A stretch of 34,346 nt of DNA from an uncultured Bacteroidales bacterium (GCA_937898885.1 CALDKD010000054.1:1-34346), one strand, 5' to 3'. Numbered from the stretch's first letter, positions 7,044 to 16,079 are shown. Program-made: numbers and translations. The notes: a model not told the origin generated them from the letters alone.

Positions 7044-7967
7044 ATGACCGGAAGCGAGACAAGCCGATGCCCTCTGTGCGGAGGGATGAATATATACCAC
7101 TACGCTGACTGCAAGGACTCTGCCGTCAGCGGAGAGAGCTATTCGCTGGCAAGATGTCCGGACTGCGGCCTGATCCATACACTCAACCCGCCAACGGATG
7201 AGGATAAGTCCGCCTACAGCAAATTATCGCTGGAGCTGAACCGGGCAGACCACCCCAAAGAGCCTCTGGACATGCTCTATTTCTACATCCGTTTTCTCAA
7301 TGTCCGCCACAGGGTGCGGATTGTCAGGGAGCAGTCCAGATTAAAAACGGGAAAACTGCTGAACTACGGAGCCAAGAGCGGCTATTTCTCAAGCGCGATG
7401 GAGAACAGCGGGTGGAAGGTAACCTCTCTTGAGGAGCATCACGAGAAACGTGTGTTCTCACTTGAGATGTTTCACCACCGCATGATGGAGCCTGATGAGC
7501 TTGAGTCACTCCCGCGCGAGTCTTTCGACGGGGTTACTTTGTGGCACACTCTGGAGCATCAGGATAACCCCGGCAGGCTGATAGACCAGCTGAAAGCCCT
7601 TCTTAAGCCCAACGGGCTGATGTTTATAGCATTGCCAAATACCGACTCACTTGATGCCACGTTGTATGGGAACGACTGGGCCGCCTGGGATGTGCCACGT
7701 CATCTGTGGCACTTCAACACAAGCTCAATGATCAGGTTCGGCCTGCGGCACGGGCTGATTCTGCAGCATCACCAGAGGCTGCCTCTCGATACTTTCTACA
7801 TCGCGATCCTGTCTGAGAAAAACAGAGGGGCCCGCCATTACATACTGAAAGGCGGACTCAAAGGGCTTCATTTCTGGCTCAGGACAAGAAGGGACAGGAA
7901 AGGCAGCAGCACCATAGTATATGTATTCAGAAAGAAAACAAACGGATTATATGACAACCCAGCCTAA
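7044..7967 (+). CDS. Zinc-ribbon class I SAM-dependent methyltransferase
   Basis: The 307-residue protein starts with a zinc-ribbon-like pair of motifs, CPLC (9-12) and CPDC (38-41). A Methyltransf_23-like domain follows. The SAM loop is degenerate (LLNYGAKSGYF, 105-115, lacking the usual acidic residue and first glycine), while the later WHTLEH motif (167-172) is typical of the family. The substrate is unknown. It is first in a long rightward operon of cell-envelope and RNA-modification genes and overlaps ftsX by 17 bp. The weakened SAM loop raises some doubt about catalysis. Confidence 0.85.
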   Translation: MTGSETSRCPLCGGMNIYHYADCKDSAVSGESYSLARCPDCGLIHTLNPPTDEDKSAYSKLSLELNRADHPKEPLDMLYFYIRFLNVRHRVRIVREQSRLKTGKLLNYGAKSGYFSSAMENSGWKVTSLEEHHEKRVFSLEMFHHRMMEPDELESLPRESFDGVTLWHTLEHQDNPGRLIDQLKALLKPNGLMFIALPNTDSLDATLYGNDWAAWDVPRHLWHFNTSSMIRFGLRHGLILQHHQRLPLDTFYIAILSEKNRGARHYILKGGLKGLHFWLRTRRDRKGSSTIVYVFRKKTNGLYDNPA

Positions 7968-8832
7968 GCAGAAAAAAAAGAGAGGAGCAGACCTGCTGTT
8001 CCTTACCGCCACCATAAGTACCACTATGGTGCTTTTCCTTATAGGCATAATAGCATTCCTGCTTCTCACTACGGGCAGGCTGTCCGACAATCTTCGCGAG
8101 GAGATGACCGTTGAGATAGTCCTGAACAACGATATCAGCCAGAGTGATGTGGACAAACTTATTAAAGTCCTGGGAGCAGCCCCTTACACAAAGGAGTGCT
8201 CATATACATCAAAAGATGAGGCGCTGAGCGAGATGAGCGCGGAAATGGGAGTGGATCCCACCGAGTTTCTGCAATACAATCCGTTCTACGCATCGCTCAG
8301 CCTTAAACTGAGGTCTGAGTATGCCAACCGCGACAGTCTGAATGTGATTGTCCCGAAAATCAGCTCGTACAGGCAGGTCAAGGAGCTGAATTACCAGCGT
8401 GAGCTGCTGGATGCCGTGAACCAGAACATCGCGAAGGTCTCGATAGTGCTCCTTATACTTGCAGCGCTGCTCACACTTATCTCAGTAACCCTGATAAACA
8501 ATATCATCAAGCTCTCTATATACGCCCAGAGATTCACTCTCTACTCAATGAAGCTTGTAGGGGCTAAATGGTCATTCATACGAAGACCTTTTTTATTCAA
8601 GAACCTGTGGATTGGCATCACCGCCGCCATTCTGGCCAGCCTGCTGATCTGGGGAGGGCTCAAGTTCGGGGCACGGTACGAGCCGGGAATAACATCATTG
8701 CTCAACAAGGAGATGATGATTCCGGTATTCGCGATAGTACTTGCAACAGGTCTTGTCATTACCTGGCTATGCGCCCTGCGCTCAGTCAACCGTTTCCTCA
8801 GGATGAAATCGGGAGAGCTGTATTACATTTGA
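7951..8832 (+). CDS. ftsX: Cell division ABC-transporter-like permease FtsX
   Basis: FtsX pairs with the ATPase FtsE in the inner membrane and, in characterised bacteria, activates periplasmic peptidoglycan hydrolases through EnvC-type proteins. The 293-residue form starts at MTTQPK. It shows a first membrane helix at about 22-42, a periplasmic domain at about 50-160, and three more helices near 163-185, 219-238 and 257-275. The segment MKLVGA (200-205) is the conserved coupling region. An upstream in-frame ATG at 7921 lies deeper in the methyltransferase gene and is less likely. ftsE is not in the window, but an EnvC-like gene lies at 20732. Confidence 0.92.
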   Translation: MTTQPKQKKKRGADLLFLTATISTTMVLFLIGIIAFLLLTTGRLSDNLREEMTVEIVLNNDISQSDVDKLIKVLGAAPYTKECSYTSKDEALSEMSAEMGVDPTEFLQYNPFYASLSLKLRSEYANRDSLNVIVPKISSYRQVKELNYQRELLDAVNQNIAKVSIVLLILAALLTLISVTLINNIIKLSIYAQRFTLYSMKLVGAKWSFIRRPFLFKNLWIGITAAILASLLIWGGLKFGARYEPGITSLLNKEMMIPVFAIVLATGLVITWLCALRSVNRFLRMKSGELYYI

Positions 8833-8849
8833 CATTAAAGACAAAAGAT

Positions 8850-9095
8850 ATGGATAAGAACAAACTGGCTTTCAGCAAGACAAACTACATTTTAATCGCC
8901 GTCAGCGTGGTCCTCATCATCTTGGGATTCATTCTGATGACTGGTCCTAACTGTACGAACGAGGCTTTCGAGCCCGACATTTTCAGTGTGAGGAGAATCA
9001 AGGTCGCCCCTGTTGTCTGCTTCATCGGATTTATCATGATGATAGCAGCCATCGTCATCAAGCCAAAAGAAAACAATAAAGATATTACGGAATGA
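8850..9095 (+). CDS. DUF3098 small membrane protein
   Basis: This 81-residue protein has two predicted membrane helices (about 14-30 and 53-68) separated by a short loop containing EPDIFSVRRIKVAP, characteristic of DUF3098. It lies 17 bp after ftsX, and its stop overlaps the uppP start codon (ATGA at 9092-9095), so translation is probably coupled. The family is found between ftsX and uppP in many Bacteroidota and its function is unknown. A longer same-frame start at 8568 would lie inside ftsX in another frame and is rejected. Confidence 0.9.
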   Translation: MDKNKLAFSKTNYILIAVSVVLIILGFILMTGPNCTNEAFEPDIFSVRRIKVAPVVCFIGFIMMIAAIVIKPKENNKDITE

Positions 9096-9913
9096 ATTGG
9101 ATTGAATCACTTTTACTCGGATTGCTTCAGGGACTCACAGAATACCTGCCTATAAGCAGCAGCGGACATCTTACCATAGCATCGGCATTGTTCGGTATCG
9201 ATGCGGAACAGAATCTCTCATTCACTGTCCTGGTACACGTAGCCACCGTACTCAGCACACTTGTGGTTCTATGGAAAGAGATAGTATGGATTTTCAAGGA
9301 CCTGTTCACAAGACAGTCCTGGAGCAGTTATGCAGGACTCAACAATGGCACCAAGTACGCCATAAACATATTAATCTCTATGATACCTGTGGGTATTGTA
9401 GGACTTTGTCTCAAAGACAAGGTTGAGGAGGTGTTCGGCTCAGGTCTGACCATAGTAGGCTGTATGCTTCTTGTCACTGCGGCACTGCTTACTTTCTCTT
9501 ATCTCGCCAAGCCCAGACAGAGGGAGACCATCACCGGATGGCACGCCCTTTGGATTGGAGTGGCGCAGGCCATCGCCGTAATGCCGGGCCTGTCACGCTC
9601 GGGTTCAACCATAGCCACAGGACTGTTGCTGGGAAACAAGAAGGAGAGTCTGGCACAGTTCTCATTCCTGATGGTAATACCGCCGGTACTCGGTGAGGCG
9701 CTGCTTGATATGGGAGATATGCTTGGAGCTGGCGCTGAGACAGCCTCGGCCGGCAACACCTCCACGGGAGTGCTGCTCATTGGTTTCCTGGCCGCATTTG
9801 TGGCTGGCTGCGCCGCCTGCAAGTGGATGATATCCATCGTACGCAAGGGCAAGCTGATATGGTTTGCCGTCTATTGCGCGTTGGCTGGAATACTTACGCT
9901 GATATTATCGTAA
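9092..9913 (+). CDS. uppP: Undecaprenyl-diphosphatase
   Basis: UppP (BacA) dephosphorylates undecaprenyl diphosphate to recycle the lipid carrier for peptidoglycan and polysaccharide synthesis. The 273-residue polytopic membrane protein carries both family signatures: GLTEYLPISSSGHL (14-27) and PGLSRSGST (165-173). It overlaps the DUF3098 gene by 4 bp and is followed by truB after 3 bp. Confidence 0.96.
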   Translation: MNWIESLLLGLLQGLTEYLPISSSGHLTIASALFGIDAEQNLSFTVLVHVATVLSTLVVLWKEIVWIFKDLFTRQSWSSYAGLNNGTKYAINILISMIPVGIVGLCLKDKVEEVFGSGLTIVGCMLLVTAALLTFSYLAKPRQRETITGWHALWIGVAQAIAVMPGLSRSGSTIATGLLLGNKKESLAQFSFLMVIPPVLGEALLDMGDMLGAGAETASAGNTSTGVLLIGFLAAFVAGCAACKWMISIVRKGKLIWFAVYCALAGILTLILS

Positions 9914-9916
9914 GAT

Positions 9917-10624
9917 ATGGATTTTCAAGCTGGCGAGATACTTTGCTTTGACAAGCCATACGGATGCACCTCATTCGACGTGGTAGGGCGTGTACGCTGG
10001 CATCTGTGCCGCAGACTTGGAGTAAGAAAGCTCAAGGTAGGACACGCCGGCACACTTGACCCGCTTGCCACCGGTGTGTTGATTGTATGCACAGGCAGAG
10101 CCACCAAGCGCATTGAGGAGCTGCAGTATGGCACAAAAGAGTATGTAGCCACCATACGTCTCGGAGCCACTACTCCGTCATTTGACCTGGAGAAGCCCAT
10201 TGACGCCACCTATCCCACTGAGCACATCACCCGCCAGATGGTTGAGGAAGTCCTGACTCATTTCAAAGGCACGATAGAGCAGATACCGCCATCGTTCTCC
10301 GCCTGCAAGGTTGACGGGAAAAGGGCATACAAAATGGCCAGAAAGGGGAATGAGGTTGAGCTCAAGCCCAAGACATTGCAGATTGACGAGATTGAGCTGA
10401 CAGAATGCAATCTGCCCGACATCACAATAAGGATTGTATGCGGCAAGGGCACATATATCAGGGCTCTGGCACGCGACATAGGCCTGGCCTTGCAGAGCGG
10501 GGCACATCTCACAGCCTTGCGACGCACACGTGTGGGAGACGTGAGGGTTGAGGATTGCCTGAATCCGCAGACATTTCCGCAGTGGCTTGACGGGCAGGAG
10601 ATTACTACTGAGAATAATGAATAA
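9917..10624 (+). CDS. truB: tRNA pseudouridine(55) synthase
   Basis: TruB makes pseudouridine 55 in the T-loop of tRNAs. The 235-residue protein has the catalytic motif HAGTLDPLATG (43-53) with the nucleophilic Asp48, followed by the usual YVATIRLGATT and KGTYIRALARD segments. It lacks a C-terminal PUA extension, which is normal for shorter bacterial forms. It sits between uppP and queA in the same operon. Confidence 0.96.
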   Translation: MDFQAGEILCFDKPYGCTSFDVVGRVRWHLCRRLGVRKLKVGHAGTLDPLATGVLIVCTGRATKRIEELQYGTKEYVATIRLGATTPSFDLEKPIDATYPTEHITRQMVEEVLTHFKGTIEQIPPSFSACKVDGKRAYKMARKGNEVELKPKTLQIDEIELTECNLPDITIRIVCGKGTYIRALARDIGLALQSGAHLTALRRTRVGDVRVEDCLNPQTFPQWLDGQEITTENNE

Positions 10625-10641
10625 CAAAATACAAACAGACA

Positions 10642-11694
10642 ATGAAATTATCGCAATTCAAATTCAAGCTGCCAGAGGACAAGATTGCCTTATATCCAAC
10701 CGAGAACAGAGATGAGGCCAGACTGATGGTCGTACACAAGAAAACCGGGGAGATTGAGCACCGGATTTTCAAGGACATTCTGGACTACTTTGACGACAAG
10801 GACGTCTTCGTATTCAACGACACTATGGTTTTCCCTGCCCGTCTTTACGGCAACAAGGAGAAGACCGGCGCTCAGATTGAGGTGTTCCTGCTGCGTGAGC
10901 TGAAGGAGGAGAACCTGCTGTGGGATGTTCAGGTTGATCCTGCCCGCAAGATAAGAATAGGCAACAAACTGTATTTTGGCGAGGACAACTCAATGGTCGC
11001 GGAGGTCATTGACAACACCACATCCAGAGGCCGTGTACTGAGATTCCTTTACGACGGGCCGCACGATGAGTTCAAGAGGGCCCTGTACGCTCTGGGTGAG
11101 GCTCCGCTGCCAACCTACATCAAACGTAAGACCGAGCCGGAGGACAACGAGCGTTTCCAGACAATCTACGCATCGAAGGAGGGAGCCGTCACGGCACCTG
11201 TCACAGGACTTCATTTCAGCCGTGAGCTGATGAAACGAATGGAGATAAAAGGTGTTGACAGGGCTTTCATCACAATGCACTGCGGTCTTGGCAATTTCCG
11301 CGACATTGATGTTGAGGACCTCACAAAGCACAAGATGGAGTCAGAGCAGATATCCATCACCGATGAGTGCTGCGAGATAGTGAACAACTGCAAGCTTGGC
11401 GGCCACAAGATCTGCGCGATAGGAAATACGGTAATCCGCTCGCTTGAGACGGTAGTGGGAACCAACGGTCTCATAACCCCATACGAGGGATGGACCAACA
11501 AATTCATCTTCCCGCCATACCAGTTCAGCGTAGCCGACAGTATGGTAAGCAACTTCCAGCTTCCTTACTCAACACAGCTGATGCTTACCTGCGCGTACGG
11601 CGGCTATGATCTGGTGATGCACGCCTACAATGTAGCCCTGAAGGAGAATTACCGTTTCGGTTGCTATGGCGACGCGATGCTGATAACTGACTGA
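10642..11694 (+). CDS. queA: S-adenosylmethionine:tRNA ribosyltransferase-isomerase
   Basis: QueA transfers and isomerises the ribosyl part of SAM onto preQ1 at tRNA position 34 to give epoxyqueuosine. The 350-residue length fits the family. Recognisable segments are the N-terminal FKFKLPEDKIALYP, then VFVFNDTMVFPARL, PLPTYIK, TAPVTGLHFS and the C-terminal RFGCYGDAMLI. It lies 17 bp after truB, so two tRNA-modification genes are adjacent. Confidence 0.96.
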   Translation: MKLSQFKFKLPEDKIALYPTENRDEARLMVVHKKTGEIEHRIFKDILDYFDDKDVFVFNDTMVFPARLYGNKEKTGAQIEVFLLRELKEENLLWDVQVDPARKIRIGNKLYFGEDNSMVAEVIDNTTSRGRVLRFLYDGPHDEFKRALYALGEAPLPTYIKRKTEPEDNERFQTIYASKEGAVTAPVTGLHFSRELMKRMEIKGVDRAFITMHCGLGNFRDIDVEDLTKHKMESEQISITDECCEIVNNCKLGGHKICAIGNTVIRSLETVVGTNGLITPYEGWTNKFIFPPYQFSVADSMVSNFQLPYSTQLMLTCAYGGYDLVMHAYNVALKENYRFGCYGDAMLITD

Positions 11695-11701
11695 CAGGAC
11701 A

Positions 11702-12157
11702 ATGCTGTATCTCTCACTTGGCAGTAATCTTGGTGACAAAGCCGCCAACCTGGCCCGCGCAATTGAAATGATTGAGGCCAGAGTGGGCTGTGTTACCCTC
11801 AAGTCGGGTGTTATTGAGACAGAGCCGTGGGGATTCAACAGCGGAAACAGTTTCCTGAATCAGGCAATTGGCGTGGAGTCCGCACTTCCCGCTTTGGAAG
11901 TCCTGGACATAACCCAACAGATTGAGCGTGATATGGGAAGGAGTGAGAAGAGCAGCAATGGCACCTACTCAGACAGACTGATAGACATTGACCTGCTACT
12001 ATATGATGAGCAGATAATAAGCGACAGCCGGCTTACCATACCGCACCCTCTCATCCCTCGACGCAGATTTGTCCTGGAGCCTCTCGCCGAGATAGCCCCG
12101 GACCTTATGCATCCGCTATTACATAAAACCATCAAGGAACTATTAATGTCTATCTGA
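11702..12157 (+). CDS. folK: 2-amino-4-hydroxy-6-hydroxymethyldihydropteridine diphosphokinase
   Basis: FolK pyrophosphorylates 6-hydroxymethyl-7,8-dihydropterin with ATP in folate synthesis. The 151-residue protein contains LSLGSNLGDK (4-13), ETEPWGF, the ATP/metal-binding DRLIDIDLLLYDE and the substrate-binding PHPLIPRRRFVLEPL. It starts 7 bp after queA. Confidence 0.95.
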   Translation: MLYLSLGSNLGDKAANLARAIEMIEARVGCVTLKSGVIETEPWGFNSGNSFLNQAIGVESALPALEVLDITQQIERDMGRSEKSSNGTYSDRLIDIDLLLYDEQIISDSRLTIPHPLIPRRRFVLEPLAEIAPDLMHPLLHKTIKELLMSI

Positions 12158-12158
12158 T

Positions 12159-12290
12159 ATGGCAGACAACTATTTGGAGAATCATTACGAGGAGTATCTG
12201 AAGAAGAAAGCGGCCTGGGAGAAATCGCGCAAGCACGCCATATTATCCAAACCGGGAGTCAATAAGGAAACAGACAAAAAAGAAAAATAG
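12159..12290 (+). CDS. 43-residue charged protein, conserved small-protein type
   Basis: This short ORF begins MADNYLENHYEEYLKKKAAW, starting one base after the folK stop, and ends one base before the ATG of the next gene. The near-zero gaps on both sides support real translation. The product is lysine- and glutamate-rich, likely helical at the N-terminus and disordered at the C-terminus, with no signal peptide. Similar short proteins beginning M(A)DNYLE occur in Bacteroidales, sometimes mislabelled as dehydrogenases. The function is unknown. Confidence 0.7.
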   Translation: MADNYLENHYEEYLKKKAAWEKSRKHAILSKPGVNKETDKKEK

Positions 12291-12291
12291 A

Positions 12292-13560
12292 ATGAAGCCT
12301 TTTATAAAGAACACTGTCGGGCTTTTGATCCTGACCGCAATATGCGTATTCGTGTCTTGCCAGAAATCAGGCGATGATGATCCTGTAATACACGAGAAGG
12401 GCAATGGAGACTGGACTGGCACCATAAGTGAGTACACCCTCACTGTTGAGGACATAACTACAATGATAGGCAATGCCATACCATCAATAGGAGACTACGC
12501 CAAAATGCTGTCATCATTATTATGTGATATAAACGTTGCGAAGATAAAGTATCTGACCGCCGGTCCGGACGGAAGTCTTACTGAGGCATCCGGCATCGTC
12601 ACATACCCGGTCTCCACACAGAGGTACAACCACATTCTCAGCATTCAGCACGGAACAAACGATATAGACAACGGCCCGTCGGACCAGCTGTTCCCAATTG
12701 AGGCCGCGCCGGTCTTCAATGGCGAGGTGACAGTTATGGCCGATATGCTCGGCTACGGCATCAGCAAGACCAAAGACCTGAGGCATACATACCTGCACGC
12801 CAAGACCACAGGCACAGCCTGCGCCGATATGATAACGGCTGCCAGACAGTATCTTGCCACCAAGCCCGCACTGGAATGTACTGCCGACAGTATCCGTCTG
12901 ATAGGCTACTCACAGGGAGGTCAGGCCACAATGGCCACAATGTTCGAGCTTCAGGAGCGTGGGCTGGCTGAGGACATCTCACTTGTCTGGGCCGGCGGCG
13001 GGCCATACAGCCTGATGGAATACCTGAGGCTCTTCATTGAGAATCCTGAGAAAGAGTTCAAGCAGATGGGCTACATCCCATACGCTTTCGAGGGCATCAC
13101 CAATGGTGACAACATTTCAATAGACAGGACAAGAATCTATGCACCATACATCTTTGAGAATGGTATGGATTCCATATTCACCGGGAACTATCTGTCTGAC
13201 TGGCACACTATCCTTCCGCACGACATCACCAAGGTGTTGAACGGGAACTTCTTCAAACCGGATTATGGAAATGATCCTGACGTAAAGGCTATGATAGAGT
13301 GTCTGGAAAGAAACTCACTTGTCAATTATACCCAGAGCATAAGCGACAACATCCACATCCGGTTCTTCCACGTGCCCACAGACACATACGTACCCTATAC
13401 CTGCTCAGTGCTGGCAGCACGGAAATGGAGCAGTCACTGTACTCTTACTGACCTCACAGCCGGCAACCATCCGGCAGGAGGCGTGGAGTTTATCCTGGAG
13501 TATATGGGACTCCAGAGATTCAAATTCCTGTTGCCGTTAATTGATGACGTGCTCAATTAA
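12292..13560 (+). CDS. Lipoprotein alpha/beta hydrolase (esterase/lipase-like)
   Basis: The N-terminus is a lipoprotein signal with lipobox Cys23 (FVSC), so the 422-residue protein is probably anchored in the outer membrane or periplasm. The nucleophile elbow GYSQGG gives Ser207. Asp364 in PTDTYVP and His393 in GNHPAGG fit the rest of a Ser-Asp-His triad. The order resembles secretory-lipase and esterase-like alpha/beta hydrolases; the substrate is unknown. It is the last gene of the rightward operon, one base after the 43-aa gene, and is followed by a convergent terminator hairpin shared with galE. Confidence 0.85.
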   Translation: MKPFIKNTVGLLILTAICVFVSCQKSGDDDPVIHEKGNGDWTGTISEYTLTVEDITTMIGNAIPSIGDYAKMLSSLLCDINVAKIKYLTAGPDGSLTEASGIVTYPVSTQRYNHILSIQHGTNDIDNGPSDQLFPIEAAPVFNGEVTVMADMLGYGISKTKDLRHTYLHAKTTGTACADMITAARQYLATKPALECTADSIRLIGYSQGGQATMATMFELQERGLAEDISLVWAGGGPYSLMEYLRLFIENPEKEFKQMGYIPYAFEGITNGDNISIDRTRIYAPYIFENGMDSIFTGNYLSDWHTILPHDITKVLNGNFFKPDYGNDPDVKAMIECLERNSLVNYTQSISDNIHIRFFHVPTDTYVPYTCSVLAARKWSSHCTLTDLTAGNHPAGGVEFILEYMGLQRFKFLLPLIDDVLN

Positions 13561-13585
13561 GGCAAGATAAGGGCACTTATTTGCC
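13561..13585. terminator. Bidirectional terminator hairpin between the hydrolase gene and galE
   Basis: GGCAA-g-ATAAG, loop GGCA, then CTTAT-TTGCC forms a 10-bp stem with one bulge. It begins directly after the hydrolase stop and covers the galE stop codon (13577-13579). There is no long T-tract, so the strength is uncertain. Confidence 0.5.
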
Positions 13586-14596
13586 GAATCCCTCAGGATT
13601 GTTCTTCTGCCACCTCCATGAGTCGCGGCACATCTCCTCTATTCCATACTGAGCCTTCCAGCCCAGCTCACGGAATGCCTTTGCGGGATCAGAGTAGCAA
13701 GTGGCTATATCACCCGGACGACGCGGCTTGATGCTGTACGGAATCCTCACATCATTGACTCTCTGGAACGTATTGACAATATCCAATACGGAATAGCCCT
13801 TGCCTGTTCCAAGATTATAGATTGCCAGACCACAGCAGCGCTTGACAGCCTCCAGGGCACAAACGTGCCCACGTGCCAGATCAACTACGTGAATGTAGTC
13901 ACGCACACCTGTGCCATCGGGAGTGTCATAGTCATTTCCGAACACGCCGAGCTCAGGACGCCTGCCAACCGCCACCTGCGTCACATACGGCATAAGATTG
14001 TTCGGAATGCCGTTGGGGTTCTCACCTATTGTGCCACTCTCGTGAGCGCCTATCGGATTGAAATAGCGAAGCAACACCACATTCCATTCCGGATCGGCCT
14101 TCTGCAGGTCTGTCAGCACCTGTTCAAGCATACTCTTGGTCTGACCGTAGGGGTTGGTGCACTCACCTTTCGGACACTCCTCAGTAATAGGAATCATTGC
14201 AGGGTTGCCATATACTGTGGCCGACGATGAGAAAATTATGTTCTTTACGTTATGTCTGCGCATTGAGTCCAACAGAACAAGTGTACCGTTTATGTTGTTC
14301 TCGTAGTACTCCAACGGTTTGGATACAGACTCACCCACAGCCTTGAGTCCGGCGAAGTGGATACAGCACTCAATGTCCTTGTGAGCCTCCAACACCTTGT
14401 CCAGCCCTTCCTTGTCGCGGATGTCCACCTGATAGAATGGTATCTCCTGACCGATAATAAGGCCAACCCTGCGCAAGGACTCACTGCTGGAGTTACAGAG
14501 ATTATCAACCACTACAGCCGTATGACCGGCCTTGTATAACTCAATCAATGTGTGAGAGCCGATATAACCGGCGCCACCGGTAACCAATATTCTCAT
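13577..14596 (-). CDS. galE: UDP-glucose 4-epimerase
   Basis: GalE interconverts UDP-glucose and UDP-galactose using bound NAD. The 339-residue protein has the Rossmann motif GGAGYIGS (7-14), the serine region SSSATVYG (123-130) and the catalytic Tyr150-Lys154 pair in YGQTK. It is the last gene of the leftward upxY-rfbA-galE operon, 12 bp after rfbA. It could serve galactose metabolism or supply UDP-galactose for a polysaccharide. Confidence 0.95.
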   Translation of the reverse strand: MRILVTGGAGYIGSHTLIELYKAGHTAVVVDNLCNSSSESLRRVGLIIGQEIPFYQVDIRDKEGLDKVLEAHKDIECCIHFAGLKAVGESVSKPLEYYENNINGTLVLLDSMRRHNVKNIIFSSSATVYGNPAMIPITEECPKGECTNPYGQTKSMLEQVLTDLQKADPEWNVVLLRYFNPIGAHESGTIGENPNGIPNNLMPYVTQVAVGRRPELGVFGNDYDTPDGTGVRDYIHVVDLARGHVCALEAVKRCCGLAIYNLGTGKGYSVLDIVNTFQRVNDVRIPYSIKPRRPGDIATCYSDPAKAFRELGWKAQYGIEEMCRDSWRWQKNNPEGFGK

Positions 14597-14608
14597 TTTT
14601 CTACAAAA

Positions 14609-15490
14609 TTATATCAGACCATCCGCCAGTTTCAGAAGATATTGGCCATACTGGTTCTTTATCATTGGCTGAGCCAGCTGACGGATCTTCTCACAATCAA
14701 TCCAACCGTTCTCAAGCGCAATGCTCTCCAGACAGGCAATCTTCAGACCTGTGCGTTTCTCAATTGTCTCCACGAAAATTGAGGCCTCAGCCAGTGAGTC
14801 GTGCGTGCCGGTATCAAGCCAGGCAAAACCGCGCCCGAGTGTCTGCACTTTCAAAGACCCTTCCTGAAGGAAATTCTGGTTGACGGTAGTTATCTCCAGC
14901 TCGCCACGCGCTGACGGCTTGATTGTCTTAGCCACATCAACCACTTTATTCGGATAGAAATAGAGGCCCACAACCGCATAGTTTGATTTTGGAACAGCAG
15001 GTTTCTCCTCAATAGAGAGACAGTTGCCAGCCGCATCGAACTCTGCCACTCCGTAACGCTCCGGGTCATTCACCCAATATCCGAACACGGAAGCCTTGCC
15101 ATCCTCATCCGCAGAGCGCACAGCCTCGCGGAGCTTGCTTGTGAAGTGAGCGCCATAGAAGATATTATCGCCCAGGACCAGGCATACGCTGTCATTGCCT
15201 ATGAACTCCTCGCCGATGATGAAAGCCTGTGCCAGACCATCCGGGCTAGGCTGCTCCGCGTATGTGAATGAGACGCCATAGTCTGACCCGTCGCCAAGAA
15301 GACGGCGGAAGCCAGGCAGGTCCTGAGGAGTGGAGATTATCAGAATATCACGTATCCCGGCAAGCATCAACACCGATACGGGGTAATATACCATCGGTTT
15401 GTCATATATCGGCAGCAACTGCTTGCTTACTCCTTTGGTAATCGGATAAAGGCGTGTGCCACTGCCTCCTGCTAATACTATTCCTTTCAT
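14609..15490 (-). CDS. rfbA: Glucose-1-phosphate thymidylyltransferase
   Basis: RfbA (RmlA) makes dTDP-glucose from dTTP and glucose-1-phosphate, the first step toward dTDP-rhamnose and related sugars. The 293-residue protein has the nucleotidyltransferase signature GGSGTRLYPIT (8-18), followed by KQLLPIYDKPMVYYP. rfbB, rfbC and rfbD are not adjacent, so the dTDP-glucose pathway must be completed elsewhere. The gene starts one base after the upxY stop. Confidence 0.95.
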   Translation of the reverse strand: MKGIVLAGGSGTRLYPITKGVSKQLLPIYDKPMVYYPVSVLMLAGIRDILIISTPQDLPGFRRLLGDGSDYGVSFTYAEQPSPDGLAQAFIIGEEFIGNDSVCLVLGDNIFYGAHFTSKLREAVRSADEDGKASVFGYWVNDPERYGVAEFDAAGNCLSIEEKPAVPKSNYAVVGLYFYPNKVVDVAKTIKPSARGELEITTVNQNFLQEGSLKVQTLGRGFAWLDTGTHDSLAEASIFVETIEKRTGLKIACLESIALENGWIDCEKIRQLAQPMIKNQYGQYLLKLADGLI

Positions 15491-15491
15491 A

Positions 15492-16007
15492 TCAATCTAT
15501 TTTCTCAACCATACTCTTCTTAATCTCTATCGTAATCCTCCCTACGTGAGTGACATCCACAGCCACCAGGCTCTTTCCGGACACCTCTATCAACTCACAT
15601 TCAAGGCCTTCAAGCGAGCCGGAGACTATTCTCACGTGATCACCACAGGCAAATTCAGTTGTATCAACCCTCACCTCATCATCACTGTTACCTACAACGA
15701 ACATAAAATCCCTCATCTGTTTGTCGGGGATGATTGCCGGAGTACTAGAACCGTTATTTGTCATATAGCCTCGTATGCACGATATGACCTTCAGAGGCTC
15801 TATTCTCCCTGCATGGGTTGAGTGAATGAAAATCATTCTGGGAATAAGTATCTTATCTACGACTTTCACCCTGTCTGACCATTGTCTTTTTGTCTTACAG
15901 ACAGGAAGGAAATACTCAACCCCAAGTGAGTCAAGCGCCTGTGCCGCCTTCTTCTCAAAGAAAGGCTTTACGTACGCCACAAACCAATGCAACTCGTTAT
16001 CTGCCAT
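15492..16007 (-). CDS. UpxY-family NusG-like transcription antiterminator
   Basis: The 171-residue protein has an N-terminal NGN domain (WFVAYVKPFFEKKAAQAL near residues 8-25, then YFLPVCKTKRQW) and a C-terminal KOW-like segment (FACGDHVRIVSGSLEGLE at about 119-136). UpxY/LoaP-type NusG paralogues travel with RNA polymerase through long surface-polysaccharide operons and prevent early termination. Here only rfbA and galE follow before a terminator, which is unusually short for such a locus. It may act on a larger polysaccharide locus elsewhere, or the locus has been trimmed. Confidence 0.85.
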   Translation of the reverse strand: MADNELHWFVAYVKPFFEKKAAQALDSLGVEYFLPVCKTKRQWSDRVKVVDKILIPRMIFIHSTHAGRIEPLKVISCIRGYMTNNGSSTPAIIPDKQMRDFMFVVGNSDDEVRVDTTEFACGDHVRIVSGSLEGLECELIEVSGKSLVAVDVTHVGRITIEIKKSMVEKID

Positions 16008-16016
16008 TTTTCAACG

Positions 16017-16053
16017 CAAACATACAAAAAAACCGCGTTTTTATGTAAGTTTG
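16017..16053. promoter_or_regulatory. Divergent promoter elements for upxY (left) and the cyclophilin gene (right)
   Basis: TAAGTTTG (16046-16053) faces right, 26 bp before the cyclophilin ATG at 16080. TATGTTTG (16024 to 16017) faces left, 9 bp before the upxY ATG. Both fit the TAnnTTTG -7 consensus, but -33 boxes are not obvious. The leftward box would give an almost leaderless upxY mRNA, so its role is less certain. Confidence 0.45.
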
Positions 16054-16079
16054 CAGTTGTAAAAATCAAATTTAGAGTA

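Noticed and set aside
8568..8849. N-terminal extension of the DUF3098 gene
   Set aside because: It would read out of frame through the ftsX C-terminus; the ATG at 8850 gives the family-like protein.
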